A DNA stretch of 34,241 nt, taken from positions 1 through 34,241 of the forward strand of contig VXNK01000089.1 in NCBI GenBank assembly GCA_009840595.1, in the 5' to 3' direction. This DNA is from Rhodospirillaceae bacterium (lineage in GTDB: Bacteria; Pseudomonadota; Alphaproteobacteria; Bin65). Under the pieces are notes generated by a model. It saw nothing but the letters and a program-made list of their open reading frames with translations. It was not told the DNA's origin and ran no database searches. Shown here in pieces: positions 7,554 to 17,642 of this stretch. How positions within the stretch are numbered: position 1 is the first letter of the stretch; the number at the start of each line of letters is the position of its first letter. The translations under genes were made by a program, and so were the position numbers.

Positions 7554-8105
7554 ATGCAACTGACCGACCGGATCGCCGAGACGATCGAGCCCGCCCTGGC
7601 GGCGATGGGCTACGAGATCGTGCGCGTGCAGCTCGGCGGCGGCCATAACCGGTCCGGCCACAGCGCGACATTGCAGATCATGTGCGACCGGCTGGACGGG
7701 CAGGCGCTCACGCTGGACGATTGCGCGGAGATTAGCCGGCTGGCCTCGGCGGTGCTGGACGTCGAGGACCCGATCGCCGGCGCATACACACTGGAGGTGA
7801 GTTCGCCGGGGCTCGACCGGCCGCTCACCCGGCCGAAGGATTTCGACCGCTTCGCCGGCTGCGAGGCGCGCATCGAGTTGCGCCTGCCGGTCGACGGCCG
7901 CAAGCGCTTCAAGGGCGTGTTGCGCGGCCTGGAGGGGGAAACCGTCCTTCTGGAGACCGGCGACGGCCCCTGCCGCCTCGCCCTGCCGGACATCGAGAAG
8001 GCCCGGCTGATCCCGGCCGAAACCGGGCCCGGCGCGCCCGCCGCCGCGGCGCGGGGACAGCGGGCCCGGACCAACGCCCGGACCAACGCCCGGACCAACG
8101 CATGA
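7554..8105 (+). CDS. rimP: Ribosome maturation factor RimP
   Basis: This 183-residue protein matches RimP, which binds free 30S subunits and helps late assembly of the 30S head. The N-terminal domain contains [23 protein letters not shown], and the junction has the hallmark [23 protein letters not shown] (about residues 80-102). The start is supported by GGAG at 7545-7548. As usual it heads the nusA-infB operon and its stop lies 34 bases before nusA. Oddity: the last residues are three copies of the tetrapeptide RTNA, encoded by a 12-bp tandem repeat (8067-8102); this lies beyond the conserved SH3-like domain and is probably a recent expansion. Confidence 0.96.
   Translation: MQLTDRIAETIEPALAAMGYEIVRVQLGGGHNRSGHSATLQIMCDRLDGQALTLDDCAEISRLASAVLDVEDPIAGAYTLEVSSPGLDRPLTRPKDFDRFAGCEARIELRLPVDGRKRFKGVLRGLEGETVLLETGDGPCRLALPDIEKARLIPAETGPGAPAAAARGQRARTNARTNARTNA
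8067..8102 (+). repeat. 12-bp tandem repeat in the rimP 3' end
   Basis: The unit CGGACCAACGCC occurs at 8067-8078 and 8079-8090, with a third, slightly changed copy at 8091-8102 just before the stop codon. Being in frame it only adds RTNA units to the RimP tail. Such arrays change copy number by slippage. Confidence 0.85.
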
Positions 8106-8116
8106 GGAACCGAGAC

Positions 8117-8143
8117 ATGACTTCGCACGGTATTGCGCCATGA
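8117..8143 (+). CDS. Candidate leader mini-ORF translationally coupled to nusA
   Basis: An eight-codon frame encoding MTSHGIAP begins at 8117 and its stop codon TGA (8141-8143) overlaps the ATG of nusA (8140-8142) as ATGA. It has the only good Shine-Dalgarno in this gap, GAGGAA at 8104-8109, seven bases before its ATG. The nusA start itself is preceded by GGTATTGCGCC, which has no Shine-Dalgarno. Ribosomes loading on the mini-ORF and re-initiating at nusA would explain how nusA is translated. The peptide itself probably has no function. A chance ATG behind the rimP stop is the alternative. Confidence 0.45.
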   Translation: MTSHGIAP

Positions 8144-9900
8144 ACGTGGCAACGACGCTGCACCGGCCGGAACTGATCCAGGTCGCCGACACGGTGGCCC
8201 GCGAGAAGTGCATCGACCGGGACGAGGTTCTGGACGCCATGGAACAGGCCATCCAGAAGGCCGGCCGCTCGAAATACGGCCACGATCTGGATATCCGCGC
8301 CTCGATCGACCGCAACAACGGCGAGATCCTGCTGGCGCGCTATCGCGAGGTCGCCGAGGAGATCGAGGACGAGGGCGCCCAGATCACGCCGGAGCACGCC
8401 GCCCGGATCGATCCGGAAAAGAAGGTCGGCGATTTCATCATCGATCCGCTGCCGCCGATCGATTTCGGCCGCATCGCAGCGCAGACCGCCAAGCAGGTCA
8501 TCGTCCAGAAGGTGCGCGAAGCCGAGCGCGGCCGGCAATACGAGGAATACAAGGACCGGGTGACGGAGGTCGTCCACGGCGTCGTCAAGCGGGTCGAGTT
8601 CGGCCATGTCATGGTCGATCTGGGCCGGGCCGAAGCGATCGTGCGGCGCGACGAGCTGATCCCGCGCGAGAATTTCCGCCAGGGCGACCGCATCCGCGCC
8701 TACATCTACGACGTGCGCCAGGAGCAGCGCGGGCCGCAGATCTTCCTGTCGCGCACGCATCCGCAATTCATGGCCAAGCTGTTCGCCCAGGAGGTGCCGG
8801 AAATCTACGACGGCATCATCGAGATTCGCGCCGTGGCGCGCGATCCCGGCTCCCGGGCCAAGATCGCCGTCATCTCCAACGACAGTTCGATCGACCCGGT
8901 CGGCGCCTGCGTCGGCATGCGCGGCAGCCGGGTCCAGGCCGTTGTGCAGGAGTTGCAGGGCGAGAAGATCGACATCATCCCGTGGTCGCGCGACCACGCC
9001 ACCTTCGTCGTCAACGCCCTGGCGCCGGCCGAGGTCGCCAAGGTCGTGCTGGACGAGGACACCGGCACCATCGAGGTCGTCGTGCCCGACGAGCAGCAGA
9101 GCCTCGCCATCGGCCGGCGCGGCCAGAATGTCCGCCTCGCCTCGCAGCTCACCGGCTGGCACATCGACATCCTGACCGAGCAGGCCGAATCGGAGCGCCG
9201 GCAGGAAGAGTTCCGCACCCGCAGCGCCATGTTCATCGAGGCGCTCGATGTCGACGACGTGATCGCGCACCTGCTGGTGACCGAAGGCTTCTCGACCATC
9301 GAGGAGGTCGCCTTCGTGCCGCTCGAAGACCTGATGGCGATCGAAGCCTTCGACGAGGATATCGCTGAGGCCCTGCGCGAACGCGCCCGGGATTTCCTCG
9401 AGCGCCGCGACGCCGAGTTGACCGAGCGGCGCCGGACGCTCGGCGTCGAGGACGCGCTGGCGGAAATCGACGGCCTGACGCCGGCCATGCTGGTGCAGCT
9501 CGGCGAGGCCGAAGTCCGGCAGATGGACGATCTGGCGGACCTCAGTTCCGAGGAGCTGCGCTTCATCGTCCTGACGAAGGAGGCGCGCATCTCGGCCGAC
9601 GACCTCGGCCATGTCAACGAGAACCGCCGGGCCCGGCTGATGGCCGGCCAGACCCCGGACGAGGACAACAGGATCGACCTCACCCTCGACATGCTGAACT
9701 TCCTCAAGCCCTACAAGCTCGCCGCCATGGTGCAGCCGAGCCCGCTCAACACGGAGGAGGCCGAGGCCATCGTCATGGACGCCCGCAAGGCCGCCGGCTG
9801 GGTGACCGAAGAAGACCTGGCCGCCCTGGCGGCGGAAGCCGAGGCGCCGGAAGCCGAGGCTGGCGAAGCCGCCGAAGGCGAAGCGCCGGCGGCGGCCTGA
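8140..9900 (+). CDS. nusA: Transcription termination/antitermination factor NusA
   Basis: This 586-residue protein is NusA, which binds RNA polymerase near the exit channel and controls pausing, termination and antitermination. Seen in order: the N-terminal polymerase-binding domain ([15 protein letters not shown] onward, about 9-130), an S1 domain (about 135-200), two KH domains with GMRGSRVQ (about 258-265) and [15 protein letters not shown] (about 320-334), then two C-terminal acidic helix-hairpin repeats and an Ala/Glu-rich tail. The two acidic repeats are typical of proteobacteria. The ATG at 8140 is chosen because no in-frame start exists upstream and the conserved N-terminus begins there, but it lacks a Shine-Dalgarno and seems to be coupled to a mini-ORF. 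NusA is known in enterics to influence its own operon, which bears on the leader terminator. Confidence 0.97.
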   Translation: MNVATTLHRPELIQVADTVAREKCIDRDEVLDAMEQAIQKAGRSKYGHDLDIRASIDRNNGEILLARYREVAEEIEDEGAQITPEHAARIDPEKKVGDFIIDPLPPIDFGRIAAQTAKQVIVQKVREAERGRQYEEYKDRVTEVVHGVVKRVEFGHVMVDLGRAEAIVRRDELIPRENFRQGDRIRAYIYDVRQEQRGPQIFLSRTHPQFMAKLFAQEVPEIYDGIIEIRAVARDPGSRAKIAVISNDSSIDPVGACVGMRGSRVQAVVQELQGEKIDIIPWSRDHATFVVNALAPAEVAKVVLDEDTGTIEVVVPDEQQSLAIGRRGQNVRLASQLTGWHIDILTEQAESERRQEEFRTRSAMFIEALDVDDVIAHLLVTEGFSTIEEVAFVPLEDLMAIEAFDEDIAEALRERARDFLERRDAELTERRRTLGVEDALAEIDGLTPAMLVQLGEAEVRQMDDLADLSSEELRFIVLTKEARISADDLGHVNENRRARLMAGQTPDEDNRIDLTLDMLNFLKPYKLAAMVQPSPLNTEEAEAIVMDARKAAGWVTEEDLAALAAEAEAPEAEAGEAAEGEAPAAA

Positions 9901-9947
9901 GCGAAGCGGACCGGCACGAACCGACCCGAGCCCGAGGAGACCGACCG

Positions 9948-10727
9948 ATCGACGCTGCGACCCCAACGCCGGCCTGCCCCGCCGACCCGGACCTTTCCGG
10001 GCCGGGCGGGAATGCCCCGGACGCGGACAGCCGCACCGGAAACGGCCGGGCCGGAAACGACCGGGCCGGCGGCAATCCGCGGCGCTGCGCGGTCACCCGC
10101 CGCACCGGCCCGCGCGAAGGCCTGATCCGGTTCGTCGTGGCGCCGGACGGGACGCTGACGCCGGACCTGGCGGAAACCCTGCCCGGCCGCGGCGTCTGGA
10201 TCGCGGCCGCCCGGGACGCGCTCGCCGCGCCGGGCCTGGCGAAAGCGGCGGCGCGGTCGGTCCGCAAACGGGTATCGGTGCCGGACGGGCTGGCGGATAC
10301 GGTCGAGCGGCTGCTGGCCGAACGCTGCCGGGCGACCCTCGGCCTGGCGCGCCGGGCCGGGCTGGTCGATGCCGGGTTCGACAAGGTGCGGGCCGCGATT
10401 GCGGCCGGCGGGGCCACGCTGATGTTGACGGCGCGCGACAGTGCGGGCAGGGACAGCCGGGAACTGGCCCGGCGCGCGGCGGCCGGGCGCCGGCGCGTGC
10501 GGACCGGCGCGGCGCTGGACTCGGCCGAGCTCGGCGCCGCTCTGGGCCGCGAACGGCTGGTCCATGTCGCGGTGGCGGACGGTCCGCTGGCCGATCGCCT
10601 GTATCGCGATCTGCAGCGGCTGGCCGGCGTGAGAGGCACGGACGTTTCGGACGGAACGACGGAGACGGCTGACGCCGGCTCCGGGAAGGTCGAGGAAGCG
10701 GCGCACGACGCGGCGCAGGGACGGTAA
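9948..10727 (+). CDS. YlxR (DUF448)-YlxQ (L7Ae-like) fusion RNA-binding protein
   Basis: The conserved YlxR N-terminal motif [20 protein letters not shown] is encoded at 10080-10139, followed by [14 protein letters not shown]. The second half (from about 10320) contains [17 protein letters not shown] and resembles the L7Ae/L30e fold of YlxQ, so this is a fusion as often seen in alphaproteobacteria. Both domains bind RNA; YlxR has been linked to regulation and RNase P. The frame has no ATG, GTG or TTG between about 9720 and 10137, and the GTG at 10137 would cut off the defining motif. The best start is the ATC at 9948, which follows GAGGAGA (9934-9940) by seven bases and gives 259 residues. 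A base error in the assembly, or an unseen start, are alternatives. The stop lies four bases before infB. Confidence 0.78.
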   Translation: MDAATPTPACPADPDLSGPGGNAPDADSRTGNGRAGNDRAGGNPRRCAVTRRTGPREGLIRFVVAPDGTLTPDLAETLPGRGVWIAAARDALAAPGLAKAAARSVRKRVSVPDGLADTVERLLAERCRATLGLARRAGLVDAGFDKVRAAIAAGGATLMLTARDSAGRDSRELARRAAAGRRRVRTGAALDSAELGAALGRERLVHVAVADGPLADRLYRDLQRLAGVRGTDVSDGTTETADAGSGKVEEAAHDAAQGR

Positions 10728-10731
10728 CGGC

Positions 10732-13482
10732 ATGGCTGAGACGAAACAGGACGCAGAAAAGAAGCCGCTGACGCTGACAAGGCCCGGCCGCCTCGAACTC
10801 AAGAAGACGGTCGAATCCGGTGTGGTGAAGCAGAGCTTCTCCCACGGCCGGTCGAAGACGGTCGCCGTCGAAGTGAAGAAGAAGCGCACCTTCCGGCGCG
10901 GCGAGAGCGGCCGGATGGCCGAGGTCAAGGAGGAAGCGGCGGAAAGCGCGGAAGGCGCCTTCGCCGAAAAGAAGGACGCCGCCGGGCCGGTGCTCAGCAA
11001 GGCCGAGCGCGAAGCCCGGATGCGCGCGCTGAAACAGGCCGACGTCGCCCCGGCGCGCCCCGAGCACCCCGAACACCCCGAGCAGTTGGCGCCGGCCGAA
11101 GAGGACCGGACCGGCGACGACGGGCCGGACAGCGCTGCGCCGCCGGAAATCCCGGCCGGGGCGGCGGAAACCGTCGATCCCGGCGAAGCCCCCCAGCCGG
11201 ACCTCGGGATTCCCGCCGAGGACGGCGCTCCCGAGAGCGATGCAGGGAGCGATTCGCAAGCCGCGGCGGCGGACGGGGCCGCGCCCGATGTGGTGCAGCC
11301 GGAAGACGAGCAGCCCGACCCGGCGGATGCGGAAAAGATGCGCCGCTACGCCGAAGAGCGCGCCAAGGCCGACGACCTGGCGCGTAGGCTGGCCTCCCAG
11401 GAACTGGGCGTCGGCTTCACGCCGAGCACGAAGGTCGCGCCGAAACCGCCGGCGCGTCCGGCGCCGGCGCCGGACCGGGCCGCCGGCGCGGCGGACGCCG
11501 CGCCCGGCCGCGAGGACGACCGCGACGAGCGGCGGCGGCGCGCCGAGCCCAAGCGCCCGGCGGCCGGCAAGCGGGGCGAGCCGCGCCGCCGGACCGGCCG
11601 CCTGACCATCACGCAGGCGCTGGAGATCGGCGATGCCGGAATGGAGCGCAAGCGCTCCGAAGCGGCCGCGCGCCGGCGGCGGGAAAAGGAACGGCAGCGC
11701 GCCCAGAAAGGCCCGATCGAGCACCGCAAGCAGAGCCGCGAAGTGGTCGTTCCGGAGACCATCACGGTGCAGGAACTGGCCAACCGGATGGCGGAAAAGG
11801 GCGCGGACCTGGTCAAGTCGCTGATGAAGATGGGCGTCATGGCGACGCTCACCCAGTCGATCGACGCCGATACGGCGGAGCTGATCGTCGAGGAATTCGG
11901 CCACAAGATCCGCCGCGTATCGGAAGCCGATGTCGAAATCGGCCTCGAAGGCGCGCCGGACGCCGAAGAGACATTGCAGGCGCGGCCCCCGGTGGTCACC
12001 GTCATGGGGCATGTCGACCACGGCAAGACGTCGCTGCTCGACGCCCTGCGCGAAACCGATGTCGCCGGGCGCGAGGCCGGCGGCATCACCCAGCATATCG
12101 GCGCCTACCGGGTGACCCTGGCGGGCGGCGGGCGGATCACCTTCCTCGACACGCCCGGCCATGCCGCCTTTACCGAGATGCGCTCGCGCGGCGCCACGGT
12201 CACCGACATCGTGGTCCTGGTCGTGGCGGCGGACGACGGCGTGCAGCCGCAGACCGTCGAGGCCATCGCCCACGCCAAGGCGGCGGAGGTGCCGATCATC
12301 GTCGCCGTCAACAAGATCGACGCCAGGGGCGCGGACGCGAAGCGGGTGATGACCGAACTCCTGCAGCACGACATCCAGGTCGAGCCGATGGGCGGCGACG
12401 TGCTGTGCGTGGAAGTGTCGGCGACGGAGCGGACCAACCTGGACAAGCTGGAAGAAGCCATCCTGCTCCAGGCCGAACTGATGGACCTCAAGGCGAACCC
12501 GGACCGCGAGGCCCAGGGCGTGGTCGTGGAAGCCAAGCTGGAGCGCGGCCGCGGCGCCGTCGCCACCGTGCTGGTGCAGCGCGGCACGCTTTCGGTCGGC
12601 GACATCTTCGTGGTCGGCCAGGAATGGGGCAAGGTGCGCGCGCTGGTCGACGACCGCGGCGAGGCGGCCCGGACGGCCGGCCCCTCGGCGCCGGTCGAGG
12701 TTCTCGGCCTGAACGGCACCCCCGGCGCGGGCGACGATTTCCTGGTCGTCGGCGACGAGGGCCGGGCGCGGGAAATCTCCGAATACCGCCAGCGCGTCGC
12801 CAAGAAGGACGCGGGCCTGCCGCGCAGTTCGATCGAGCAGATGTTCTCCCGGATCCAGGCCGGCGAAGCGCAGGAGCTTCCCCTCCTGATCAAGACGGAC
12901 GTCCAGGGCTCGGCCGAAGCCATCGCCGGCATGCTGGACAGGCTTTCGACCGACGAGGTCAAGGTCCGCATCCTGCACAGCGGCGTCGGCGCGATCAGCG
13001 AATCGGACATCACGCTGGCCAAGGCGTCGGAAGCGATGATTCTCGCCTTCAACGTCCGGGCCAACAGCCAGGCGCGCGACATGGCGGCGCGCGACGGCAT
13101 CGATATCCGCTACTACTCGGTCATCTACGACATCAACGACGACATCAAGGCGATGCTGTCGGGGATGCTGGCGCCGGGAATCCGCGAGACCTTCCTGGGC
13201 TATGCCGAGATCCTCGAAGTGTTCCGGGTGTCGAAGGTCGGCAACGTCGCCGGCTGCCGGGTCACCGAAGGCGTCGTGCGGCGTGGCTCCGGCGTCCGGC
13301 TGCTGCGCGACCGGGTGGTGATCCACGAAGGCACGCTGGCGACCCTGAAGCGCTTCAAGGACGAAGTGCGCGAGGTCCATGGCGGCATGGAGTGCGGCAT
13401 GTCGTTCGACCGCTACCAGGACATCCGCATCGGCGACCAGATCGAGTGTTTCGAGGTGGAGGAGGTGCAGCGCGCGCTGTAG
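10732..13482 (+). CDS. infB: Translation initiation factor IF-2
   Basis: This 916-residue GTPase guides initiator tRNA to the 30S subunit and promotes subunit joining. A basic N-terminus ([18 protein letters not shown]) is followed by a long, low-complexity acidic and Ala/Pro-rich linker (about 60-290) typical of alphaproteobacterial IF-2. The conserved N-domain ([17 protein letters not shown]) precedes the G domain: G1 GHVDHGKT at 426-433, DTPGH at about 473-477 and NKID at about 527-530, then domains II-IV with [13 protein letters not shown] [10 protein letters not shown] and the C-terminal initiator-tRNA-binding domain. The start is four bases after the ylxR stop, implying coupling. The linker includes a short EHPEHPEQ repeat. 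Length is normal for the class. Confidence 0.98.
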   Translation: MAETKQDAEKKPLTLTRPGRLELKKTVESGVVKQSFSHGRSKTVAVEVKKKRTFRRGESGRMAEVKEEAAESAEGAFAEKKDAAGPVLSKAEREARMRALKQADVAPARPEHPEHPEQLAPAEEDRTGDDGPDSAAPPEIPAGAAETVDPGEAPQPDLGIPAEDGAPESDAGSDSQAAAADGAAPDVVQPEDEQPDPADAEKMRRYAEERAKADDLARRLASQELGVGFTPSTKVAPKPPARPAPAPDRAAGAADAAPGREDDRDERRRRAEPKRPAAGKRGEPRRRTGRLTITQALEIGDAGMERKRSEAAARRRREKERQRAQKGPIEHRKQSREVVVPETITVQELANRMAEKGADLVKSLMKMGVMATLTQSIDADTAELIVEEFGHKIRRVSEADVEIGLEGAPDAEETLQARPPVVTVMGHVDHGKTSLLDALRETDVAGREAGGITQHIGAYRVTLAGGGRITFLDTPGHAAFTEMRSRGATVTDIVVLVVAADDGVQPQTVEAIAHAKAAEVPIIVAVNKIDARGADAKRVMTELLQHDIQVEPMGGDVLCVEVSATERTNLDKLEEAILLQAELMDLKANPDREAQGVVVEAKLERGRGAVATVLVQRGTLSVGDIFVVGQEWGKVRALVDDRGEAARTAGPSAPVEVLGLNGTPGAGDDFLVVGDEGRAREISEYRQRVAKKDAGLPRSSIEQMFSRIQAGEAQELPLLIKTDVQGSAEAIAGMLDRLSTDEVKVRILHSGVGAISESDITLAKASEAMILAFNVRANSQARDMAARDGIDIRYYSVIYDINDDIKAMLSGMLAPGIRETFLGYAEILEVFRVSKVGNVAGCRVTEGVVRRGSGVRLLRDRVVIHEGTLATLKRFKDEVREVHGGMECGMSFDRYQDIRIGDQIECFEVEEVQRAL

Positions 13483-13535
13483 TCCGGCGCGGCCTGCCGC
13501 TCCCGTTCGAGGCGACCGTTCGAGGCTAGGGGCCG

Positions 13536-13943
13536 ATGACCGCAGGCAAGCCCCCGACCCAGCGGCAATTGCGCGTCGGCGAGGAAATCCGCCACGCGCT
13601 GGTCCGCCTGCTGGCCGAGGAGAATTTCCGCGACCCGGCGCTGCGGGACGTGTCGATCACCGTCAGCGAGGTGCGGCCGGGCCGCGACCTGAAGACGGCC
13701 GAGGCCTTCGTCTGTCCGCTGGGCGGCCGCTCGGCGGAAGAGGTCGCCGCCGCGCTGAACCGGGCCGCGGGCTTCCTGCGCGGGCGGCTGGGGCGCGCGG
13801 TCCATCTCAAATTCACGCCGCGGCTCGTCTTTCGCGCCGATCCGTCCTACGACGCCGCCAGCGCCGTCGACGCCCTGCTGCGGGACCGCCGGGTGGCGCG
13901 CGACCTCGACCGCGGGACCGAAACGGCCGACGATGGCCCGTAG
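13536..13943 (+). CDS. rbfA: 30S ribosome-binding factor RbfA
   Basis: This 135-residue protein matches RbfA, a KH-like factor that binds the 16S rRNA 5' region of immature 30S subunits and aids cold-dependent maturation. Conserved parts include QLRVGEEIRHALVRLL near the N-terminus, ALRDVSITVSEVRPGRDLKTAEAFV in the middle, and the late segment LKFTPRLVFRADPSYDAASAVDALL. The start ATG at 13536 has AGGGG five bases upstream (13526-13530). It follows infB by 53 bases and its last 11 bases overlap truB, so translation of the two is probably coupled. Nothing unusual was noted. Confidence 0.96.
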   Translation: MTAGKPPTQRQLRVGEEIRHALVRLLAEENFRDPALRDVSITVSEVRPGRDLKTAEAFVCPLGGRSAEEVAAALNRAAGFLRGRLGRAVHLKFTPRLVFRADPSYDAASAVDALLRDRRVARDLDRGTETADDGP

Positions 13944-14913
13944 GCGGCGCGGGCGGCCGGTTCACGGCTGGGTCAATCTCGACAAGCCGGCCGGCATCGG
14001 CTCGACGCGCGCCGTGAGCATCGTCCGGCGCGCGTTCGACGCGCAGAAGGCCGGCCACGCCGGAACCCTCGACCCGCTGGCCTCCGGCGTTCTCCCGGTC
14101 GCCCTGGGCGAGGCGACCAAGACCGTCTCCTTTGTGATGGACGGGCGGAAATCCTACCGCTTTACCGTCCGCTGGGGCGAGGCGCGCGACACCGACGACA
14201 GCGAGGGCGCGGTCGTCGCGATCTGCGGCCGGCGGCCCACCGAAGCCGAAATCGAGCGCGCCCTGCCCGCCTTCGTCGGCGAGATCGCGCAGGCGCCGCC
14301 GGCCTTCTCCGCCGTCAGGGTGGACGGCGAGCGCGCCTACCGGCTGGCGCGGGCCGGCACGCCGGTCGAACCGGCGGCGCGGCCGGTCGTCATCGACCGG
14401 CTGGCGCTGGTCGAAACGGTCGACGCCGAGCGCGCCGTCTTCGAGATGGACTGCCGCAAGGGCGCCTATGTCCGCAGCCTGGCCCGCGATCTTGCGGTGG
14501 CGCTGGGCACGGTGGGGCATGTCAGCGCCCTGCGGCGCACCCGCAACGGCCCGTTTCGCGACTGCGACGCGATTCCACTGGAAAAACTCCCGGAGCCGCG
14601 CCATATGGGCGCGCAGGATGGCGGCGCCCCGGGTGTTTCCGCAGTCGGGGACGTTTCCGCCATCGAGTGTGCAGTCCTGCTGCAACCGGTCGCCAAGGCG
14701 CTGGACGACATCCCGGCCCTGGACGTGACCGAGAGTGAGGCCGCCCGCATCCGCAACGGACAGCCGGTGCCGGTTCTTCGGACCGGCAACCGCCGGCGGA
14801 TCGACGGCCTTCCCGACAACGCCGCCCTGTGTGCGTTGCTGAACGGCGAAGCGATCGCGCTGATGCGACTGAGCGGCCGTTCGGCGCAACCGGTGCGGGT
14901 TTTCAATCTCTAG
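13933..14913 (+). CDS. truB: tRNA pseudouridine(55) synthase TruB
   Basis: This 326-residue enzyme makes pseudouridine 55 in the T loop of almost all elongator tRNAs. The catalytic Asp47 lies in GHAGTLDPLASGVLPVALGEATK (43-64), and the N-terminal GWVNLDKPAGIGST (12-25) and later YVRSLARDLA are further family motifs. The C-terminal part contains a PUA-like region with VLRTGNRRRID. It begins inside the last codons of rbfA, giving an 11-base overlap, and is followed after 18 bases by rpsO. The order rbfA-truB-rpsO-pnp is conserved across proteobacteria. Length is normal. Confidence 0.97.
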   Translation: MARRRRGRPVHGWVNLDKPAGIGSTRAVSIVRRAFDAQKAGHAGTLDPLASGVLPVALGEATKTVSFVMDGRKSYRFTVRWGEARDTDDSEGAVVAICGRRPTEAEIERALPAFVGEIAQAPPAFSAVRVDGERAYRLARAGTPVEPAARPVVIDRLALVETVDAERAVFEMDCRKGAYVRSLARDLAVALGTVGHVSALRRTRNGPFRDCDAIPLEKLPEPRHMGAQDGGAPGVSAVGDVSAIECAVLLQPVAKALDDIPALDVTESEAARIRNGQPVPVLRTGNRRRIDGLPDNAALCALLNGEAIALMRLSGRSAQPVRVFNL

Positions 14914-14931
14914 CCCCCGAGGAGGCGAACG

Positions 14932-15201
14932 ATGTCGATTACCGCCGAGCGGAAGCAGACGCTCATCGAGGAATACGGCCGGCAGAAGGGCGACACGGGG
15001 TCGCCGGAAGTCCAGGTCGCCATCCTGACCGAGCGCATCCGCAACCTGACGGACCATCTTGGCGATCACCGCAAGGATCACCATTCGCGCCGCGGCCTGC
15101 TGATCATGGTGGGCCAGCGCCGCCGGCTGCTCGACTATCTGAAAGGCAAGGACGAGAGCCGGTATGCATCGCTGATCGAGAGCCTCGGAATCCGGCGATA
15201 A
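14932..15201 (+). CDS. rpsO: 30S ribosomal protein S15
   Basis: This 89-residue protein is S15, a primary 16S rRNA binder at the central-domain three-way junction. It contains the complete conserved sequence [21 protein letters not shown] and the [22 protein letters not shown] block. The start has an excellent Shine-Dalgarno, GAGGAGG at 14919-14925, six bases upstream, much stronger than those of its operon neighbours, fitting the high level needed. In enterics S15 represses its own mRNA; no matching pseudoknot could be judged here by eye. pnp follows after 167 bases. Confidence 0.98.
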   Translation: MSITAERKQTLIEEYGRQKGDTGSPEVQVAILTERIRNLTDHLGDHRKDHHSRRGLLIMVGQRRRLLDYLKGKDESRYASLIESLGIRR

Positions 15202-15244
15202 GATTCCGCCGGCCCCGGTTCGAGGCGCACCGCCCGGCCCGGCG

Positions 15245-15316
15245 CATCGGCGACCTGTCGGCGACCCATCGGCGATATGTGCAGCCCGTCCACACGCGGC
15301 GGGCCCTGGAAGGCCC
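15245..15316 (+). repeat. rpsO-pnp spacer: 11-bp tandem repeats and a small hairpin
   Basis: Three 11-bp units (CATCGGCGACC, TGTCGGCGACC, CATCGGCGATA) occupy 15245-15277. A hairpin of GGGCC (15301-15305) and GGCCC (15312-15316) follows. There is no U-run, so readthrough from rpsO into pnp is expected. In enterics this spacer holds an RNase III site that controls pnp; a similar role here is only an analogy. Confidence 0.5.
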
Positions 15317-15368
15317 CGCAGGCAATCCGGCCAGCGGGTAACGCAAGGCATACAGGACAAACCCCTAC

Positions 15369-17570
15369 ATGTTCGACATCTGCAAACGCTCCATCGAGTG
15401 GGGCGGCCGTACGCTGACGCTCGAAACCGGCAGGATCGCCCGCCAGGCGGACGGCGCCGTGCTCGCCAGCTACGGAGAAACCACGGTCCTGGCGACGGTC
15501 GTCGCCGAAAGGACCCCGCGCGAGGGCATCGATTTCTTCCCGCTCTCCGTTCACTACATGGAAAGAACCTACGCCGCCGGAAAGATTCCCGGCGGCTTTT
15601 TCAAGCGCGAAGGCCGGCCGAGCGAAAAGGAAACGCTGGTCTCGCGCCTGATCGACCGGCCGATCCGGCCGCTGTTCGCCAGCGGGTTCCGCAACGAAAC
15701 CCAGGTGATGCTCCAGGTCATGAGCTATGACATGGAGAACGACGCCGACATCCCGGCGATGATCGCCGCCTCGGCGGCCCTGACGATCTCCGGCATCCCC
15801 TTCATGGGGCCGATCGGCGGCGCCAAGGTCGGCTACGCCAACGGCGAATACATCCTCAACCCGACCTTCGACCAGCTGGACGAATCGGCGCTGGAGCTGG
15901 TCGTCGCCGGCACCCGCGACGGCGTGCTGATGGTCGAATCGGAAGCCCGCGAGCTGACCGAGGAGGTCATGCTCGGCGCCGTGAGCTTCGGCCACGAGAG
16001 CTTCCAGCCGGTCATCGATATGATCATCGACATGGCCGAAGCCTCGGCCAAGGAGCCCCGGGACGTGCCGGATCCGCCGGCCGCGCTCGCCGAGGTCGAC
16101 GGCGCCTGGCGCGAGGCCGGCATCGACGCGGACCTGCGCGAGGCCTATGCCGAGACGATCAAGCAGGAGCGCCACGCGAAGATCGGTGCCGTGCGCGACA
16201 GGGCCTTCGCCGCCGTCTCGGACGACGGGGACAGGCAGGCGGTCGCGGCCGACGCCTTCAAGAAGCTGGAAAAGGAAATCGTCCGCGGCGACATCCTCGA
16301 TACCGGCAACCGGATCGACGGCCGGGACACGAGCACCGTGCGCCAGATCGTTGCCGAGGTCGGCGTGCTGCCGCGCACCCACGGCTCGGCCCTGTTCACC
16401 CGCGGCGAGACCCAGGCCATGGTCACGGCCACGCTGGGCACCGGCCAGGACGAGCAGATCATCGACGCGATGGAGGGCGAGTACCGGGAGAACTTCCTGC
16501 TGCACTACAACTTCCCGCCCTTCTCGGTCGGCGAGACGGGCCGCGTCGGCTTCACCGGCCGGCGCGAGGTCGGCCACGGCAAGCTGGCCTGGCGCGCCGT
16601 CCGCCCGATGATGCCGGGCGAGGAGGATTTCCCCTACACCGTCCGGGTCGTCTCCGAGATCACGGAATCGAACGGCTCCTCCTCCATGGCGACGGTCTGC
16701 GGCGCCTCGCTCGCCATGATGGACGCCGGCGTGCCGATCCGGCGGCCGATCGCCGGCATCGCCATGGGCCTGATCAAGGAGGGCGAGCGCTTCGCCGTCC
16801 TGTCCGACATCCTGGGCGACGAGGACCATCTGGGCGACATGGACTTCAAGGTCGCCGGCACGGCCGAGGGCATCACCTCGCTCCAGATGGACATCAAGAT
16901 CACCTCGATCACCCGGGAGATCATGCAGGTCGCGCTCGAGCAGGCGCGCGACGGCCGGCTGCACATCCTGGACGAGATGGGCAAGGCCATCGCCGGCTCG
17001 CGCGAGAGCGTGAGCGCCCACGCGCCGCGGATCACCACCATCCAGATCGCCAAGGACAAGATCCGCGACATCATCGGCACCGGCGGCAAGGTGATCCGCG
17101 AGATCACCGAGCAGACCGGCACCAAGATCGACATCGACGACGACGGCACGGTGAAGATCGCCGCGACCGACGAGGCGGCGACCCAGGCCGCCATCGACTG
17201 GATCGAGGGCATCGTCGCCGAGCCGGAAGCCGGCAAGATCTATACCGGCAAGGTCGTCAAGGTCATGGATTTCGGCGCCTTCGTGAACTTCCTGGGCGCG
17301 AAGGACGGGCTGGTCCATATCAGCGAACTGACCGACGGCCGGGTCGGCAAGGTAACCGACGTCGTCGACGAGGGCGACGAGGTGAAGGTCTACTGCATCG
17401 GCTTCGACGACCGCGGCAAGGTCAAGCTCTCCATGCGCAAGGTCGACCAGGAGACCGGCGAGGAGCGCACCGATGTCGAGGTTGCCGAACCGCGCCGCGG
17501 CCCCCGTCGCGATCGCGACCGGGACCGCGATCGGGACCGCGACAGGGACAGGCCGCGCCGGCGCGCCTGA
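15369..17570 (+). CDS. pnp: Polyribonucleotide nucleotidyltransferase (PNPase)
   Basis: This 733-residue protein is PNPase, the phosphorolytic 3'-5' exoribonuclease of the RNA degradosome. It has two RNase PH cores separated by an alpha-helical domain; the second core carries [14 protein letters not shown] and [18 protein letters not shown], the latter with the catalytic Asp region. A KH domain (about 555-615, [10 protein letters not shown]) and an S1 domain (about 622-692, [15 protein letters not shown]) follow. The C-terminal tail is an Arg-Asp dipeptide run (residues about 714-728) encoded by repeats at 17508-17552. The start ATG has only a weak, distant AGGA. PNPase commonly represses its own mRNA. 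Length is normal. Confidence 0.98.
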   Translation: MFDICKRSIEWGGRTLTLETGRIARQADGAVLASYGETTVLATVVAERTPREGIDFFPLSVHYMERTYAAGKIPGGFFKREGRPSEKETLVSRLIDRPIRPLFASGFRNETQVMLQVMSYDMENDADIPAMIAASAALTISGIPFMGPIGGAKVGYANGEYILNPTFDQLDESALELVVAGTRDGVLMVESEARELTEEVMLGAVSFGHESFQPVIDMIIDMAEASAKEPRDVPDPPAALAEVDGAWREAGIDADLREAYAETIKQERHAKIGAVRDRAFAAVSDDGDRQAVAADAFKKLEKEIVRGDILDTGNRIDGRDTSTVRQIVAEVGVLPRTHGSALFTRGETQAMVTATLGTGQDEQIIDAMEGEYRENFLLHYNFPPFSVGETGRVGFTGRREVGHGKLAWRAVRPMMPGEEDFPYTVRVVSEITESNGSSSMATVCGASLAMMDAGVPIRRPIAGIAMGLIKEGERFAVLSDILGDEDHLGDMDFKVAGTAEGITSLQMDIKITSITREIMQVALEQARDGRLHILDEMGKAIAGSRESVSAHAPRITTIQIAKDKIRDIIGTGGKVIREITEQTGTKIDIDDDGTVKIAATDEAATQAAIDWIEGIVAEPEAGKIYTGKVVKVMDFGAFVNFLGAKDGLVHISELTDGRVGKVTDVVDEGDEVKVYCIGFDDRGKVKLSMRKVDQETGEERTDVEVAEPRRGPRRDRDRDRDRDRDRDRPRRRA
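17508..17552 (+). repeat. Arg-Asp codon repeat in the pnp 3' end
   Basis: Fifteen codons alternate Arg and Asp ([15 protein letters not shown]). The 6-base units vary at third positions (CGC/CGG/AGG, GAT/GAC), so the dipeptide rather than only the DNA seems kept. It gives a highly charged, disordered tail that could bind RNA or degradosome partners. Confidence 0.8.
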
Positions 17571-17576
17571 CGGCCC

Positions 17577-17600
17577 GACCGCTTGGCCGACCGCTTGGCC
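17577..17600. repeat. 12-bp tandem repeat between pnp and the phosphodiesterase gene
   Basis: GACCGCTTGGCC occurs twice in direct succession (17577-17588, 17589-17600), followed by a partial copy GACCGGCC. It lies six bases after the pnp stop. The unit is itself partly palindromic. Confidence 0.7.
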
Positions 17601-17642
17601 GACCGGCCGGCGTTTTCCGCGCCGCATCCGCGCCGCCGGCCG

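Noticed and set aside
5764..7563. Long plus-strand open frame opposite the FAD oxidase
   Set aside because: Antisense composition, and it crosses the rimP promoter and terminator.
10093..13380. Open frame of over 1000 codons opposite infB
   Set aside because: Antisense frame produced by codon bias; infB motifs are complete on the other strand and no family is recognisable in the shadow.
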